A stretch of 20,186 nucleotides of DNA from the NCBI GenBank assembly GCA_029288335.1, contig JARIHJ010000095.1:1-20186 (forward strand), given 5' to 3'. Numbering within the stretch: position 1 is the stretch's first letter; each line of letters starts with the position of its first letter. A program made the translations under genes and the position numbers. The notes beneath the pieces are model-generated. The model was not told the DNA's origin and did no database searches. It was given only the letters and a program-made list of their open reading frames with translations. Positions 7,717 to 14,473 of the stretch are shown here, piece after piece. This DNA is from Candidatus Saccharimonadota bacterium (GTDB lineage: Bacteria > Patescibacteriota > Saccharimonadia > Saccharimonadales > UBA4665).

Positions 7717-8589
7717 ATGATTTGGTTGGCAGCGATTGTGGCGCTATTTGGCGCCGGTGCTAATGCGCTTGGAACGCTTTTGCAAAAGCTGAGTGCTAGC
7801 GATCCGGATCCTAGCCAGCTTTTTAGCCGGAAATTTATAAAAGCCATGGTGACGCACAAGCTTTGGCTGGGCGGCGTCGCCTTTGACTTCCTTGGATTTT
7901 TACTGCAGGCCACAGCGCTATACGTTGGTTCGCTCGTAGTAGTCGAGCCGATTCTGACGGTTGATTTGGTAATTTTATTCCTGATCGCGCACTACCGATT
8001 CGGGGCTAAAGCTGGCAGCAATGGCTGGGCTGGCGTCTTGCTAGTTTGCGTCGGGCTGGCGGCCTTTCTGATTGCTACCAATCCGAGCGGCGGCAAGACA
8101 GCGCCTGGCGACTGGAGCTTTTTTGGGGCAATCTTATTTGTCGCTGCCGTCGTCTTTAGTGCGGCGCTTCTAATGAAAACCTTGAAGTCGGATAAAACCC
8201 GAATAATTACTGGCGCGCTCGCCACCGGACTGAATTTTTCATTGGCGGCAATTTTTACGAAATTGGCGATGACCGATTTGTCTCACGGTGTTGGCACGAT
8301 GCTAGCCGACTGGCCAATTTACGCTTTGATCGGTGCGGCGGCTTCGGCCGTCGTCATAATGCAGAGCACCTACGCTAGCGGCTCACTGAAACTGTCGCAG
8401 CCGATTATCGCTATCGTCGGGCCGGTTTGCAGTGTCTTTTTCGGAGTATTTTTGTTTAGCACATACGTGCGTACCGGCTGGCCGTATTTGTTGGCTGAAT
8501 CGGCTAGCGCAGCAGTGATCATCACGGGAGTTATACTTCTAGCCGGCTCGAAATCGATTAGCAGCTTTACCGGCAGCGACAGACTCTAG
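7717..8589 (+). CDS. DMT/EamA-type (NIPA-like) multi-span membrane transporter
   Basis: A 290-residue, very hydrophobic protein with about nine predicted membrane helices, starting with IWLAAIVALFGAGANALGTL. The layout resembles the drug/metabolite transporter superfamily. It has paired helices with Gly/Ala-rich packing, a central charged linker after LLMKTLKSDKTR, and a second half beginning IITGALATGLNFSLAAIFTK. The pattern G-x-N-A-L-G-T-L-L-Q-K in helix 1 and VEPILTVDLVILFLI recall NIPA-like members. Substrate and direction of transport cannot be inferred. Its stop codon lies one base from the stop of the convergent Dop-like gene, with no terminator visible. Confidence 0.75.
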   Translation: MIWLAAIVALFGAGANALGTLLQKLSASDPDPSQLFSRKFIKAMVTHKLWLGGVAFDFLGFLLQATALYVGSLVVVEPILTVDLVILFLIAHYRFGAKAGSNGWAGVLLVCVGLAAFLIATNPSGGKTAPGDWSFFGAILFVAAVVFSAALLMKTLKSDKTRIITGALATGLNFSLAAIFTKLAMTDLSHGVGTMLADWPIYALIGAAASAVVIMQSTYASGSLKLSQPIIAIVGPVCSVFFGVFLFSTYVRTGWPYLLAESASAAVIITGVILLAGSKSISSFTGSDRL

Positions 8590-8590
8590 C

Positions 8591-9952
8591 TTAAGCGGCC
8601 CAGGTTGCGGTTCGGGTGGGCGTTGGGAGTTCGGAGTCCCAGTAATCCTTCAAATCAACTCCCAAGCCATCCACGGTTAGGTGGTTCCAGTTCGCACTCG
8701 TACATTTACCGCTGGCAATGGCCGCACCGCGGGCGGCCGCGCGAGTTTTCGGCTTTGAGTCACTTTGCCATGCCGAGTTCGGCTCCCCAATGCCTAGCTT
8801 CTCATAAAGCTTTTTGTAAGTAGTGAGGCCAACAGAGCGTTCGTCTATACGGTGCCACTTCAGGTCGAAAGCCAGTTCTTCTTTCAGGCTACCCGTCTTT
8901 TTATCTGAGTAGTATTTTTTCGTGGCCCATTCGATACCCGGTACCAGTGGCTTGAGTTCTTCAGTGCCTTCGAGCGAATCACACATTGTTGTCAATTTAC
9001 TGGCGGCAGCTTGCTCGTCAGAGGGTAGATGCAGGTCAGTTTTTTCAGCGAGTTGCAAAATGGCATCCCCGAAGCGTTTCTGTAGGCCTAGCGCGGTTGT
9101 AGAATTGCCTGATTCAAGTTCAATTTTTCCCCGCCCCATTTGCGTGTTGATTTGATGCAAGGATTTAACAGGATCTTTCAGCGCGAAGTCCGTTAGGTTA
9201 TGCTCGTTAATAATCCTTTGCTCGAAAAGCCTGAGTGCAAGCGAGGTGATGGCCAGGCTGGCGTAAGTCTGGCTTATAGACATATGTGGATCGGCACAGC
9301 GGACTTCCAGCAGTGCCCAGCCTCCCCCAATTTTATCCATAACGTCGCTGTCTTTGCCCCACCTAAAAAAGCCAGCTAACGGCTTTTCCCCGTGTACGGT
9401 GCGATTAATTTCGCCGCCATTGATTACTGGCGCGCCGATACCTGGTGCTTTCTGGGACAATAAATAACCGCCGGGAGTGGCCAAACCAGCACCATCCCAA
9501 GCTATCCTGGTGGCCAAAAAGGCAGATATCATTGCCTTTAACTGTTCTTGTTTGTCTTCCTCGGGCAGCGGCACCAAAAAATTCTGGTGGTAGCCGCGGG
9601 TGTTGACTTTTCCAGCAGCGACGCTATACGCGCCGGAGTTGCGGAGTACCGGAAATAATTTTTCTTTTGTGTCTGTTAGCTTTTTAATAAGTGCCATTCC
9701 TGCGAACTCAGCAGCCGCGGCGCTTCGGGGCCCTAGACACTCTGGCGAAGCATACTCGATTCCGGAATATTGATAAACCCGTGCGCCGTTTGAGTAGTAA
9801 CCACCAACATTACGTAATCCCAGAAGGGATAATCCTGCGGCTATCTCCTTATTTCCCCAGACATCATCTGGCTGAACATGATATTCCACCTCGGTGCCGA
9901 TGATGCGTGGTGGCGGGCATTCGGAGGCAAAATCTCTAGGTGTATACTTCAT
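8591..9952 (-). CDS. Dop/PafA-family (Pup deamidase/ligase-like) protein, catalytic Asp apparently lost
   Basis: A 453-residue member of the PafA/Dop branch of the glutamine-synthetase-like carboxylate-amine ligase fold. From memory it aligns with actinobacterial Dop along its length. RIIGTEVEY (16-24) is identical to the Dop start and supplies the Mg/ATP glutamates E21 and E23. NGARVY (55-60), EYASPEC (66-72), H-x-N (122-124), LLSQK, an L-E-V-R-C-A-D-P-H block near 215-223, NLTDFALKDPV and LKWHRIDERS all follow in order. Between NGARVY and EYASPEC the Dop sequence VDHAHP is replaced by QYSGI, so the essential Asp nucleophile/base is missing. The roughly 40-residue Dop loop is also absent. 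No Pup, Mpa or proteasome gene is in the window. ATG 9952 was preferred to an upstream GTG at 9985. Activity may be lost or altered. Confidence 0.85.
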   Translation of the reverse strand: MKYTPRDFASECPPPRIIGTEVEYHVQPDDVWGNKEIAAGLSLLGLRNVGGYYSNGARVYQYSGIEYASPECLGPRSAAAAEFAGMALIKKLTDTKEKLFPVLRNSGAYSVAAGKVNTRGYHQNFLVPLPEEDKQEQLKAMISAFLATRIAWDGAGLATPGGYLLSQKAPGIGAPVINGGEINRTVHGEKPLAGFFRWGKDSDVMDKIGGGWALLEVRCADPHMSISQTYASLAITSLALRLFEQRIINEHNLTDFALKDPVKSLHQINTQMGRGKIELESGNSTTALGLQKRFGDAILQLAEKTDLHLPSDEQAAASKLTTMCDSLEGTEELKPLVPGIEWATKKYYSDKKTGSLKEELAFDLKWHRIDERSVGLTTYKKLYEKLGIGEPNSAWQSDSKPKTRAAARGAAIASGKCTSANWNHLTVDGLGVDLKDYWDSELPTPTRTATWAA

Positions 9953-9958
9953 AACTAT

Positions 9959-9987
9959 TAAATAACATAAATTGTTATCACCCACAA
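9959..9987 (-). promoter_or_regulatory. Predicted promoter of the Dop-like gene
   Basis: On the minus strand, -35 TTGTGG (9987-9982), a 17-nt spacer and -10 TATTTA (9964-9959) are followed by 6 nt and the ATG at 9952. There is no SD, so the message would be leaderless. This promoter overlaps the longer GTG start at 9985, which argues against that start. Confidence 0.5.
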
Positions 9988-10103
9988 CGGCTGCTAGTGC
10001 TATACAGTTTGTGACAATTATTACAACTGCTAACTATTGACCGACGGGCGTAGAATAAAGATAAGCTAAATCTTAATAAAATTAGCTAAAAGAGAGACTA
10101 AAA

Positions 10104-11285
10104 ATGACGACGGCGAGGGTTGTTTCTCCGGAGCACGTGGAGGCAGGGCCGGATTTAAGGCTAGTAACCGAAGCTGCGCCGGAATACGGTCGCTGGCAAC
10201 AAGCCAGCTTGCCGGTCGATAAAATAATCACAGTGAGCCAGACTCGTCCGGCGGCTAATCCTGAGCACGAGCGGCTGGTCGAAAGTATCGCCACCAACGG
10301 GCTGATTAACCCTTTGGATGTGGCGGTTTTGAGCCGCGATCGGTTGGTGGATTACCTGGATTTTGTCAAAGAGACTTGGGGTGATAAAACCGATATTGAT
10401 GAGCTAACCCCGGATGATAGCGGTAATTATTACCTTTTGATGGCTGGCCATTCCAGGCTAGCGGCGATTAATGAACTAGAGTGGCAGCGCCAGCTCCGCT
10501 CTGTCGAAAATCACGAGCTCTTCCAGTCCGCTAATGTCATCTGCAAGCTGCACCCACAACCCACTCCGGCTGAAATTGTGGCCATTCAACTGGCTGAAAA
10601 TATTCACGACAAACCGCCGGCGGAACGTGCCGCGATGGTATTAGTCGAGAATTATCGTTATGGCCAGCGCCACGGAATGTGGTCCACTAAGTCCGAATAC
10701 TTACAAAGCCAGGAGGGAAAATTTAGCAAATATGCGCTTGATCAGGCTCTACACTTTGCTAATCTGCCGGCGCGAGTACGAGATTTTACCTTTGCCGGCG
10801 GCCTGAGCTATCAGGCGGCAATTGAGCTGGGCAAGCAGCGCGATTTGCTGGTAACCTACTTCTCTGAGCGATTTGCGATGAGCGATCCGTTCGAGATTGA
10901 TGAGCAGGTGGACATCTGGTATGGCCGGCACGTTCTGGATATTAAGTCAGATTGGCCGGTTGCGAAGGTTCGTAGTTTTGTCGAGCAATCGGTTGCGGTT
11001 ATGAAGGAGTTTCTCGCTGAAGACAGCCCAGAACAGATGCTGAATTTTATGATAAGCCCGGCCGAGCAAGCCAGGCAGTACCGCGATCAACAACTGAGGG
11101 CCTATCGCAAGGAACTGTTGCAATTAGAGTCGCGGCCGCTAGTGCAGTGGCAAAAAGTCGTAAAGTTGCACCACGCTATTGCCGGTGTTAAGCCGGCTCC
11201 TGAACGACTGGAGGCGGCTCACGAGCGTGCCACCAACGCGGCTGCTAGCGTTGGCGCTAGTGCGCTAGCCCTTGAACTTGCTTAG
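10104..11285 (+). CDS. ParB-like N-terminal-domain protein
   Basis: A 393-residue protein with a ParB/Srx-type N-terminal domain. LPVDKIITVSQTRP (36-49) and HERLVESIATNGLINPLDVAV match the opening of ParB. AGHSRLAA (114-121) corresponds to the G-E/H-R/S-R nucleotide-binding box, and IQLAENIHDKPPAERA (161-176) to the ENxxR region. An insertion of about 30 residues (LSRDRLVDYLDF to DDSGNYY) splits the domain. The C-terminal 200 residues contain a helix-rich region (KYALDQALHFANLP, SYQAAIELGKQ) compatible with a helix-turn-helix, then an Ala-rich tail. No parA or parS is seen, so this could be a ParB paralogue or another ParB-domain regulator rather than the chromosome partition protein. It is divergent from the Dop-like gene. 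An SD-like AGAGAG precedes ATG. Confidence 0.78.
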   Translation: MTTARVVSPEHVEAGPDLRLVTEAAPEYGRWQQASLPVDKIITVSQTRPAANPEHERLVESIATNGLINPLDVAVLSRDRLVDYLDFVKETWGDKTDIDELTPDDSGNYYLLMAGHSRLAAINELEWQRQLRSVENHELFQSANVICKLHPQPTPAEIVAIQLAENIHDKPPAERAAMVLVENYRYGQRHGMWSTKSEYLQSQEGKFSKYALDQALHFANLPARVRDFTFAGGLSYQAAIELGKQRDLLVTYFSERFAMSDPFEIDEQVDIWYGRHVLDIKSDWPVAKVRSFVEQSVAVMKEFLAEDSPEQMLNFMISPAEQARQYRDQQLRAYRKELLQLESRPLVQWQKVVKLHHAIAGVKPAPERLEAAHERATNAAASVGASALALELA

Positions 11286-11851
11286 TAGTCTATACCTTTG
11301 TTTGCTAAAAATTTGTCGTCGAAGTGATGCTTAATTTTGGTCATATTGGTGGCGATATCGGCATATTTTAGGAGACTAGCTGGGAAGTTACGACCGGTTA
11401 GGCAGAGGCTGGTTTTATCAGACTTATTGGTTATTAGTTTCTCTAATTGCTTTTCAGTGACGAGTCCGTCGTGGACGGCATTGTTGATTTCGTCGCAGAT
11501 TACTAATTGATAATCGCCGGAGTTCGCGGCGGCTAGCGCTTGCTCGTAAGTTTCAAGTGCTGCTTGCTTGTGCTGCTCTTCACTGATGTGCTGTGGCGAC
11601 AGGTCGCCGGCTTGGTAGAACCCCTTGCCGCCCTTATAAAAGTAGAGCTGATCTTTGAAAATAGGTTGGATGTCGCGGATGAAGCTGTGCTCGGATACGC
11701 CCCAGTATTTGATGAATTGGATGAAGGCGACGCGGTCGCGGTTGCCGAGCGCGCGGGCTAGCAAACCCAGTGAGGCGCTAGTCTTGCCCTTGCCTTCGCC
11801 GGTATAAACGATGACGACAGACGATTTTTGCTTATAACCTTCAAAACTCAC
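11282..11851 (-). CDS. cobO: CobO-type corrinoid adenosyltransferase
   Basis: A 189-residue ATP:cob(I)alamin/cobyrinate adenosyltransferase of the CobA/CobO/BtuR family, which makes the 5'-deoxyadenosyl form of cobalamin. It shows the family P-loop YTGEGKGKTSAS (16-27), FIQFIK, the Walker-B-like VICDEINNAV, LTGRNFPASLLKYADIATNM, and the C-terminal KHHFDDKFLANKGIDY, which matches the usual ending. Length is normal for the family. No other cobalamin synthesis gene is nearby, so it probably adenosylates a scavenged corrinoid. The start is GTG, 6 nt after an extended -10 and without SD, suggesting a leaderless mRNA. Its stop codon overlaps that of the ParB-like gene by 4 bp. Confidence 0.9.
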   Translation of the reverse strand: MSFEGYKQKSSVVIVYTGEGKGKTSASLGLLARALGNRDRVAFIQFIKYWGVSEHSFIRDIQPIFKDQLYFYKGGKGFYQAGDLSPQHISEEQHKQAALETYEQALAAANSGDYQLVICDEINNAVHDGLVTEKQLEKLITNKSDKTSLCLTGRNFPASLLKYADIATNMTKIKHHFDDKFLANKGIDY

Positions 11852-11857
11852 TAACTG

Positions 11858-11866
11858 ATTCTAGCA
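11858..11866 (-). promoter_or_regulatory. Extended -10 of the adenosyltransferase gene, predicted leaderless
   Basis: On the minus strand TGC-TAGAAT (11866-11858) is followed by 6 nt and then the GTG start at 11851. No -35 match or SD is seen. The element sits in the 19-bp gap after the neighbouring hypothetical gene. Confidence 0.55.
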
Positions 11867-11870
11867 AAAA

Positions 11871-12386
11871 CTAGCCGGCTGAGGGCAATTCTACAGGGTC
11901 GTGTTCGGCTTGATAGCTGATGGTGCGGGCTATGAAGAAAGCGATTCGCGAACGCCTAATCGCATCGCGCGCTGGCTCAGCGGCGGGGTTGGCCACAATT
12001 TCGTGCTTCATAGGTCCGAGCTGGGAATGCACACTTCGTATTTTGCGATGCGTATCGATCAAATTTTTGTGGTTTTTATCGGTACGTAGAGCCTTCTCAG
12101 TGTCCTCGTCAAATTCAATTTCCAGGTCAAGTCTTTTCGAGAAAAACTTGGTTAGCAAGCCACTGGCACCTTGCTCTAGCGTAGTTAGCTCAGTATCGAT
12201 CGCGCCTAGCTGTAAGGTTCCAGCGGTGGCTGTCTCGCCGAGGCGTTGCAGGGCGGTCTGAAAAGCTTCCGGGTTATCGCGGATGCGCTGCTCTATATAG
12301 AATGCCTCCGATGCCGTACTGCCGGCTTCGGATGGATTCCCTTCGATGATGAATGATGGCCCGTTTAGATTGGCTGAATCTGCCAT
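11871..12386 (-). CDS. Hypothetical protein, helical
   Basis: A 171-residue protein I do not recognise. The first 25 residues look unstructured (NLNGPSFIIEGNPSEAGST). The remainder is predicted mostly helical and charged, with LGAIDTELTTLEQGASGLLTKFF and DEDTEKALRTDKNHKNLIDTHRKIRSVH suggesting amphipathic helices or a coiled coil. There are no Cys clusters, signal peptide or membrane segments. A strong SD (AGGAGT, 12396-12391) lies 4 nt before ATG, and an extended -10 lies upstream, so it has its own leadered transcript. It ends 19 bp before the adenosyltransferase start on the same strand. Confidence 0.7.
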   Translation of the reverse strand: MADSANLNGPSFIIEGNPSEAGSTASEAFYIEQRIRDNPEAFQTALQRLGETATAGTLQLGAIDTELTTLEQGASGLLTKFFSKRLDLEIEFDEDTEKALRTDKNHKNLIDTHRKIRSVHSQLGPMKHEIVANPAAEPARDAIRRSRIAFFIARTISYQAEHDPVELPSAG

Positions 12387-12408
12387 TATGACTCCTCTGA
12401 TCGATATG

Positions 12409-12417
12409 AATATAACA
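12409..12417 (-). promoter_or_regulatory. Extended -10 of the 171-aa hypothetical gene
   Basis: On the minus strand TGT-TATATT (12417-12409) precedes a leader of roughly 15 nt that carries the AGGAGT ribosome binding site. Confidence 0.45.
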
Positions 12418-12455
12418 GATAGTGACAGTAGTTAATGTGAGTTATCTCACTGGCT

Positions 12456-12689
12456 TTAAGCTGCCAGGACGGCGTCGATCCTTGGCCGGTCGAAGCCGAC
12501 GATGATCGTACCGTCGATATCGATGACTGGAATGGCGGATTGTCCCGACTTATCTATTGCTTCCTTGGCCCATTCGGGCTTTTTCTCGATGTCGCGGTCC
12601 TCGTATTTCACACCTTTTTTATCAAGGTAATCTTTGGCTGCGTGGCAAAAAGCGCACCAGGTAGCTGAGTAGATGATTACGTTAGCCAT
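12456..12689 (-). CDS. Glutaredoxin-like thiol oxidoreductase
   Basis: A 77-residue glutaredoxin/NrdH-like protein with the thioredoxin fold. The strand VIIYSAT leads to the active site WCAFC (11-15; C12 and C15). The cis-proline motif SAIPVIDIDG (51-60, P54) and the C-terminal GFDRPRIDAVL follow. The size fits a minimal monothiol- or dithiol-type Grx, and both active-site cysteines are present. It likely reduces disulfides in the cytosol, perhaps for ribonucleotide reductase. The electron donor is not evident here. An AAGGAG SD (12703-12698) lies 8 nt before ATG, under its own extended -10 promoter. Confidence 0.9.
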   Translation of the reverse strand: MANVIIYSATWCAFCHAAKDYLDKKGVKYEDRDIEKKPEWAKEAIDKSGQSAIPVIDIDGTIIVGFDRPRIDAVLAA

Positions 12690-12726
12690 TTGAGCCGCTC
12701 CTTCGCTGATTAACTTTACTATAAAT

Positions 12727-12735
12727 AGTATAGCA
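12727..12735 (-). promoter_or_regulatory. Extended -10 of the glutaredoxin-like gene
   Basis: On the minus strand TGC-TATACT (12735-12727) lies about 38 nt upstream of the ATG. It directly abuts the stop codon of the small membrane-protein gene at 12744. Confidence 0.55.
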
Positions 12736-12743
12736 TAAGTCAG

Positions 12744-12878
12744 CTATCTAACCTTAAACGCTCCGAAAATCAGCCACAGAATTATGGCAATGACGATAAT
12801 AGCGACGCTGATGATCTGTTGCCAGCGAGGCTCTTTGATGTGGGTTTGGAATTGTGGTTTTTCGCTTGGCTTTTTCAC
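12744..12878 (-). CDS. Small single-span membrane protein (44 aa), coupled to YbjQ-like gene
   Basis: A 44-codon frame starting with GTG at 12878 and ending with TAG at 12744. The translation begins MKKPSEKPQF, continues to KEPRWQQ, and then has one strong hydrophobic helix, IISVAIIVIAIILWLIFGAF, ending KVR. Positive charges flank both ends of the helix. The GTG start overlaps the TGA stop of the YbjQ-like gene as GTGA, the classic arrangement for translational coupling. No independent SD is required. It has no recognisable family. It could be a membrane partner for the YbjQ-like protein, but that is inference from the overlap alone. Confidence 0.65.
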   Translation of the reverse strand: MKKPSEKPQFQTHIKEPRWQQIISVAIIVIAIILWLIFGAFKVR

Positions 12879-13210
12879 TTTTTTGGCTGGATTTTAACGG
12901 CGGTGCCATAGGCGGCGACTTCGTTCATTGTGCCGCCGATATCGCCGGTATCGAAGCGCATCGCCAAGATTGCATTAGCGCCTCTTTCGGCGGCGGCTTG
13001 CTTCATCCGCTCGGTCGCCTCGATTCGGCTGTCGGTTAGAAGCTTGGTGTAGGCCTTGATCTCGCCACCGACTATGGATTTCAAACCCGCGCCCCAATTA
13101 CTTACTAAGTTTCGGCTTCTGGTCATTAGCCCGAAGACTTCGCCATAGACCGCGACGACGTCGTAGCCTGGGATTTCGTTAGTAGTTACCGCTATTACTT
13201 GACCGTCCAT
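12875..13210 (-). CDS. YbjQ/UPF0145 family protein
   Basis: A 111-residue protein of the YbjQ/UPF0145 (DUF74-like) family, known to form small oligomeric rings but of uncertain function. Typical features are the early VTTNEIPGYDVVAVYGEVFG, the central GGEIKAYTKLLTDSRIEATERMKQAAAERGANAILAMRFDTG-type block (about residues 48-88) and the C-terminal EVAAYGTAVKI. Full length is present. AAGGGTGA provides the SD before ATG. The promoter is an extended -10 lying back-to-back with the ATP synthase operon promoter. The downstream 44-aa membrane peptide gene overlaps its stop codon. Confidence 0.88.
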   Translation of the reverse strand: MDGQVIAVTTNEIPGYDVVAVYGEVFGLMTRSRNLVSNWGAGLKSIVGGEIKAYTKLLTDSRIEATERMKQAAAERGANAILAMRFDTGDIGGTMNEVAAYGTAVKIQPKK

Positions 13211-13238
13211 TTCACCCTTTCGTTTAATTACTTGTTAG

Positions 13239-13247
13239 ATTATAGCA
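13239..13247 (-). promoter_or_regulatory. Extended -10 of the YbjQ-like gene
   Basis: On the minus strand TGC-TATAAT (13247-13239) gives a perfect extended -10, with a predicted leader of about 20 nt carrying AAGGGTGA. It lies directly beside the -35 of the ATP synthase operon promoter, which points the other way. Confidence 0.6.
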
Positions 13248-13249
13248 GC

Positions 13250-13279
13250 TTGCGGCTAGCGTATTTAACCTGTTATAAT
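13250..13279 (+). promoter_or_regulatory. Promoter of the ATP synthase operon
   Basis: -35 TTGCGG (13250-13255), an 18-nt spacer and -10 TATAAT (13274-13279) are followed by 10 nt and the ATG of the atpI-like gene at 13290. No SD is present, so the operon mRNA would begin within a few bases of the first codon. No other promoter is evident before atpE. Confidence 0.65.
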
Positions 13280-13289
13280 TGGTTTAAGT

Positions 13290-13619
13290 ATGGGAAAACC
13301 TAAGACCAGTGTGGGCCAGGCTGATGTTGCGCTGAAGAAAACAGCGGCGACTAAAGCAGCCGGGGAGGCTAGCGCGCCAAGCGACTTTGACAAGTCAAGG
13401 TACCAGCGCAATTTGTTCTTCGTGATGGCCGCCAATATGAGTTGGCAGCTGGCGCTCGTCGTGATTATTCCGATTGTCGGCGGCTATTACCTGGATCAGT
13501 TTTTCCACACATTTCCAGGATTGCTGATAGCCGGCTTGCTACTAGCCACGCTTGGCGTGGTCTTGGTTATGATACGAACATTGAACGAAGCCAACCGACG
13601 GACGGGAGCTAAGAAATGA
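13290..13619 (+). CDS. atpI: AtpI/AtpZ-like ATP synthase accessory membrane protein
   Basis: A 109-residue protein with two membrane helices (about 50-69 and 74-95). It starts the ATP synthase operon, the usual place of atpI/atpZ, which helps assemble the c-ring. The motif QLALVVIIPIVGGYYLDQFF fits the AtpZ/AtpI family (first helix then GxxLD). A low-complexity Ala/Lys/Thr-rich N-terminus of about 35 residues precedes it. The stop overlaps the atpB start by 4 nt (ATGA), implying coupling. There is no SD, and the ATG is 10 nt after the -10 box. Confidence 0.8.
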   Translation: MGKPKTSVGQADVALKKTAATKAAGEASAPSDFDKSRYQRNLFFVMAANMSWQLALVVIIPIVGGYYLDQFFHTFPGLLIAGLLLATLGVVLVMIRTLNEANRRTGAKK

Positions 13620-14473
13620 TGAGCTTGGCTAATTTTGCGAGCTCCGGGCCGACCGTTAATATTGCGCCGGAAACGGTCTTTCACCTCGGGCCGGTGGCCA
13701 TAACTAATTCGATTTTCTACGGCTGGATCGCTACAGCCATAATGATTGTCGTCTTCATATGGATTGCGCGGCGAATGAGCGTGCACCCGAAAGGTGGCGT
13801 TATCCAATACATCGAGGCTGCAGCCGATTTCATCATCGAAACCATCAAGGATGCCTTTGAAGAAAAGGAACGTGCGCTCAAGTACATTCCCTACTTCACG
13901 ACGCTGTTTTTCTTCTTGCTGATCAATAACCTATTCGGGATAATTCCCGGTGTTGGCGCTAGCTTTACTAGCCACGGCCATGAGTTACTTCGACCAGCCA
14001 CGGCCGATTTCAATCTGACGCTAGCGGCTGCTGTCGTCACAATGATCCTCGTCTACGTCAGTTCGATTCGCGAGGTCGGCATTAAGGATTATTTCAGCCA
14101 CTTTTTTATGGGCAGCGTTAAGAATCCGCTGTACCTTTTTATCGGTTTGATAGAGATGATTACCGATCTGATTCGCGTCTTCAGCCTATCGCTTCGACTT
14201 TTCCTCAACGTTGCTATCGTCGAGGCAATCGTCGTCGTCTTTGCCTATCTCGGTCACATTTTGGCGCCAGTCACGGCCGTACCGTTTTATTTCCTCGATA
14301 TTTTTGATGACTTGCTACAGGCCTACATTTTCACGTTGCTTGGCGTAATGTACCTGGCGATTGCTGTTAATCATGTCGCCGAGAAAAAGGCTGAGCGTGC
14401 TGCCGAAGAGGCCGAGCGCTTGACCGCTAGGCCATCAGCTGAGACAATGGAGGCTAAGCCATCAGGGGGCTAA
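13616..14473 (+). CDS. atpB: ATP synthase Fo subunit a
   Basis: A 285-residue Fo subunit a, which forms the proton half-channels next to the c-ring. The N-terminal amphipathic region is followed by about five or six membrane helices. The essential arginine is R194 in SLRLFLN, and IPGVGASFT and DDLLQAYIFTLLGVMYLAIA are typical. After the last helix (about 250) there is an unusual charged tail of about 33 residues (EKKAERAAEEAERLTARPS) predicted to be helical and cytoplasmic, since most subunit a proteins end near the helix. Translation is coupled to the atpI-like gene. It is followed by a 124-nt gap with an inverted repeat before atpE. Confidence 0.95.
   Translation: MMSLANFASSGPTVNIAPETVFHLGPVAITNSIFYGWIATAIMIVVFIWIARRMSVHPKGGVIQYIEAAADFIIETIKDAFEEKERALKYIPYFTTLFFFLLINNLFGIIPGVGASFTSHGHELLRPATADFNLTLAAAVVTMILVYVSSIREVGIKDYFSHFFMGSVKNPLYLFIGLIEMITDLIRVFSLSLRLFLNVAIVEAIVVVFAYLGHILAPVTAVPFYFLDIFDDLLQAYIFTLLGVMYLAIAVNHVAEKKAERAAEEAERLTARPSAETMEAKPSGG

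Noticed and set aside
9953..9985. GTG start adding 11 residues to the Dop-like protein
   Set aside because: The extension overlaps the predicted promoter, lacks an SD, and the Dop family starts near the RIIGTEVEY motif.
10104..11285. ParB-like protein as the chromosome-partition ParB of a parAB locus
   Set aside because: No ParA gene or parS-like palindrome is nearby and the domain carries an insertion, so only the ParB-domain assignment is kept.
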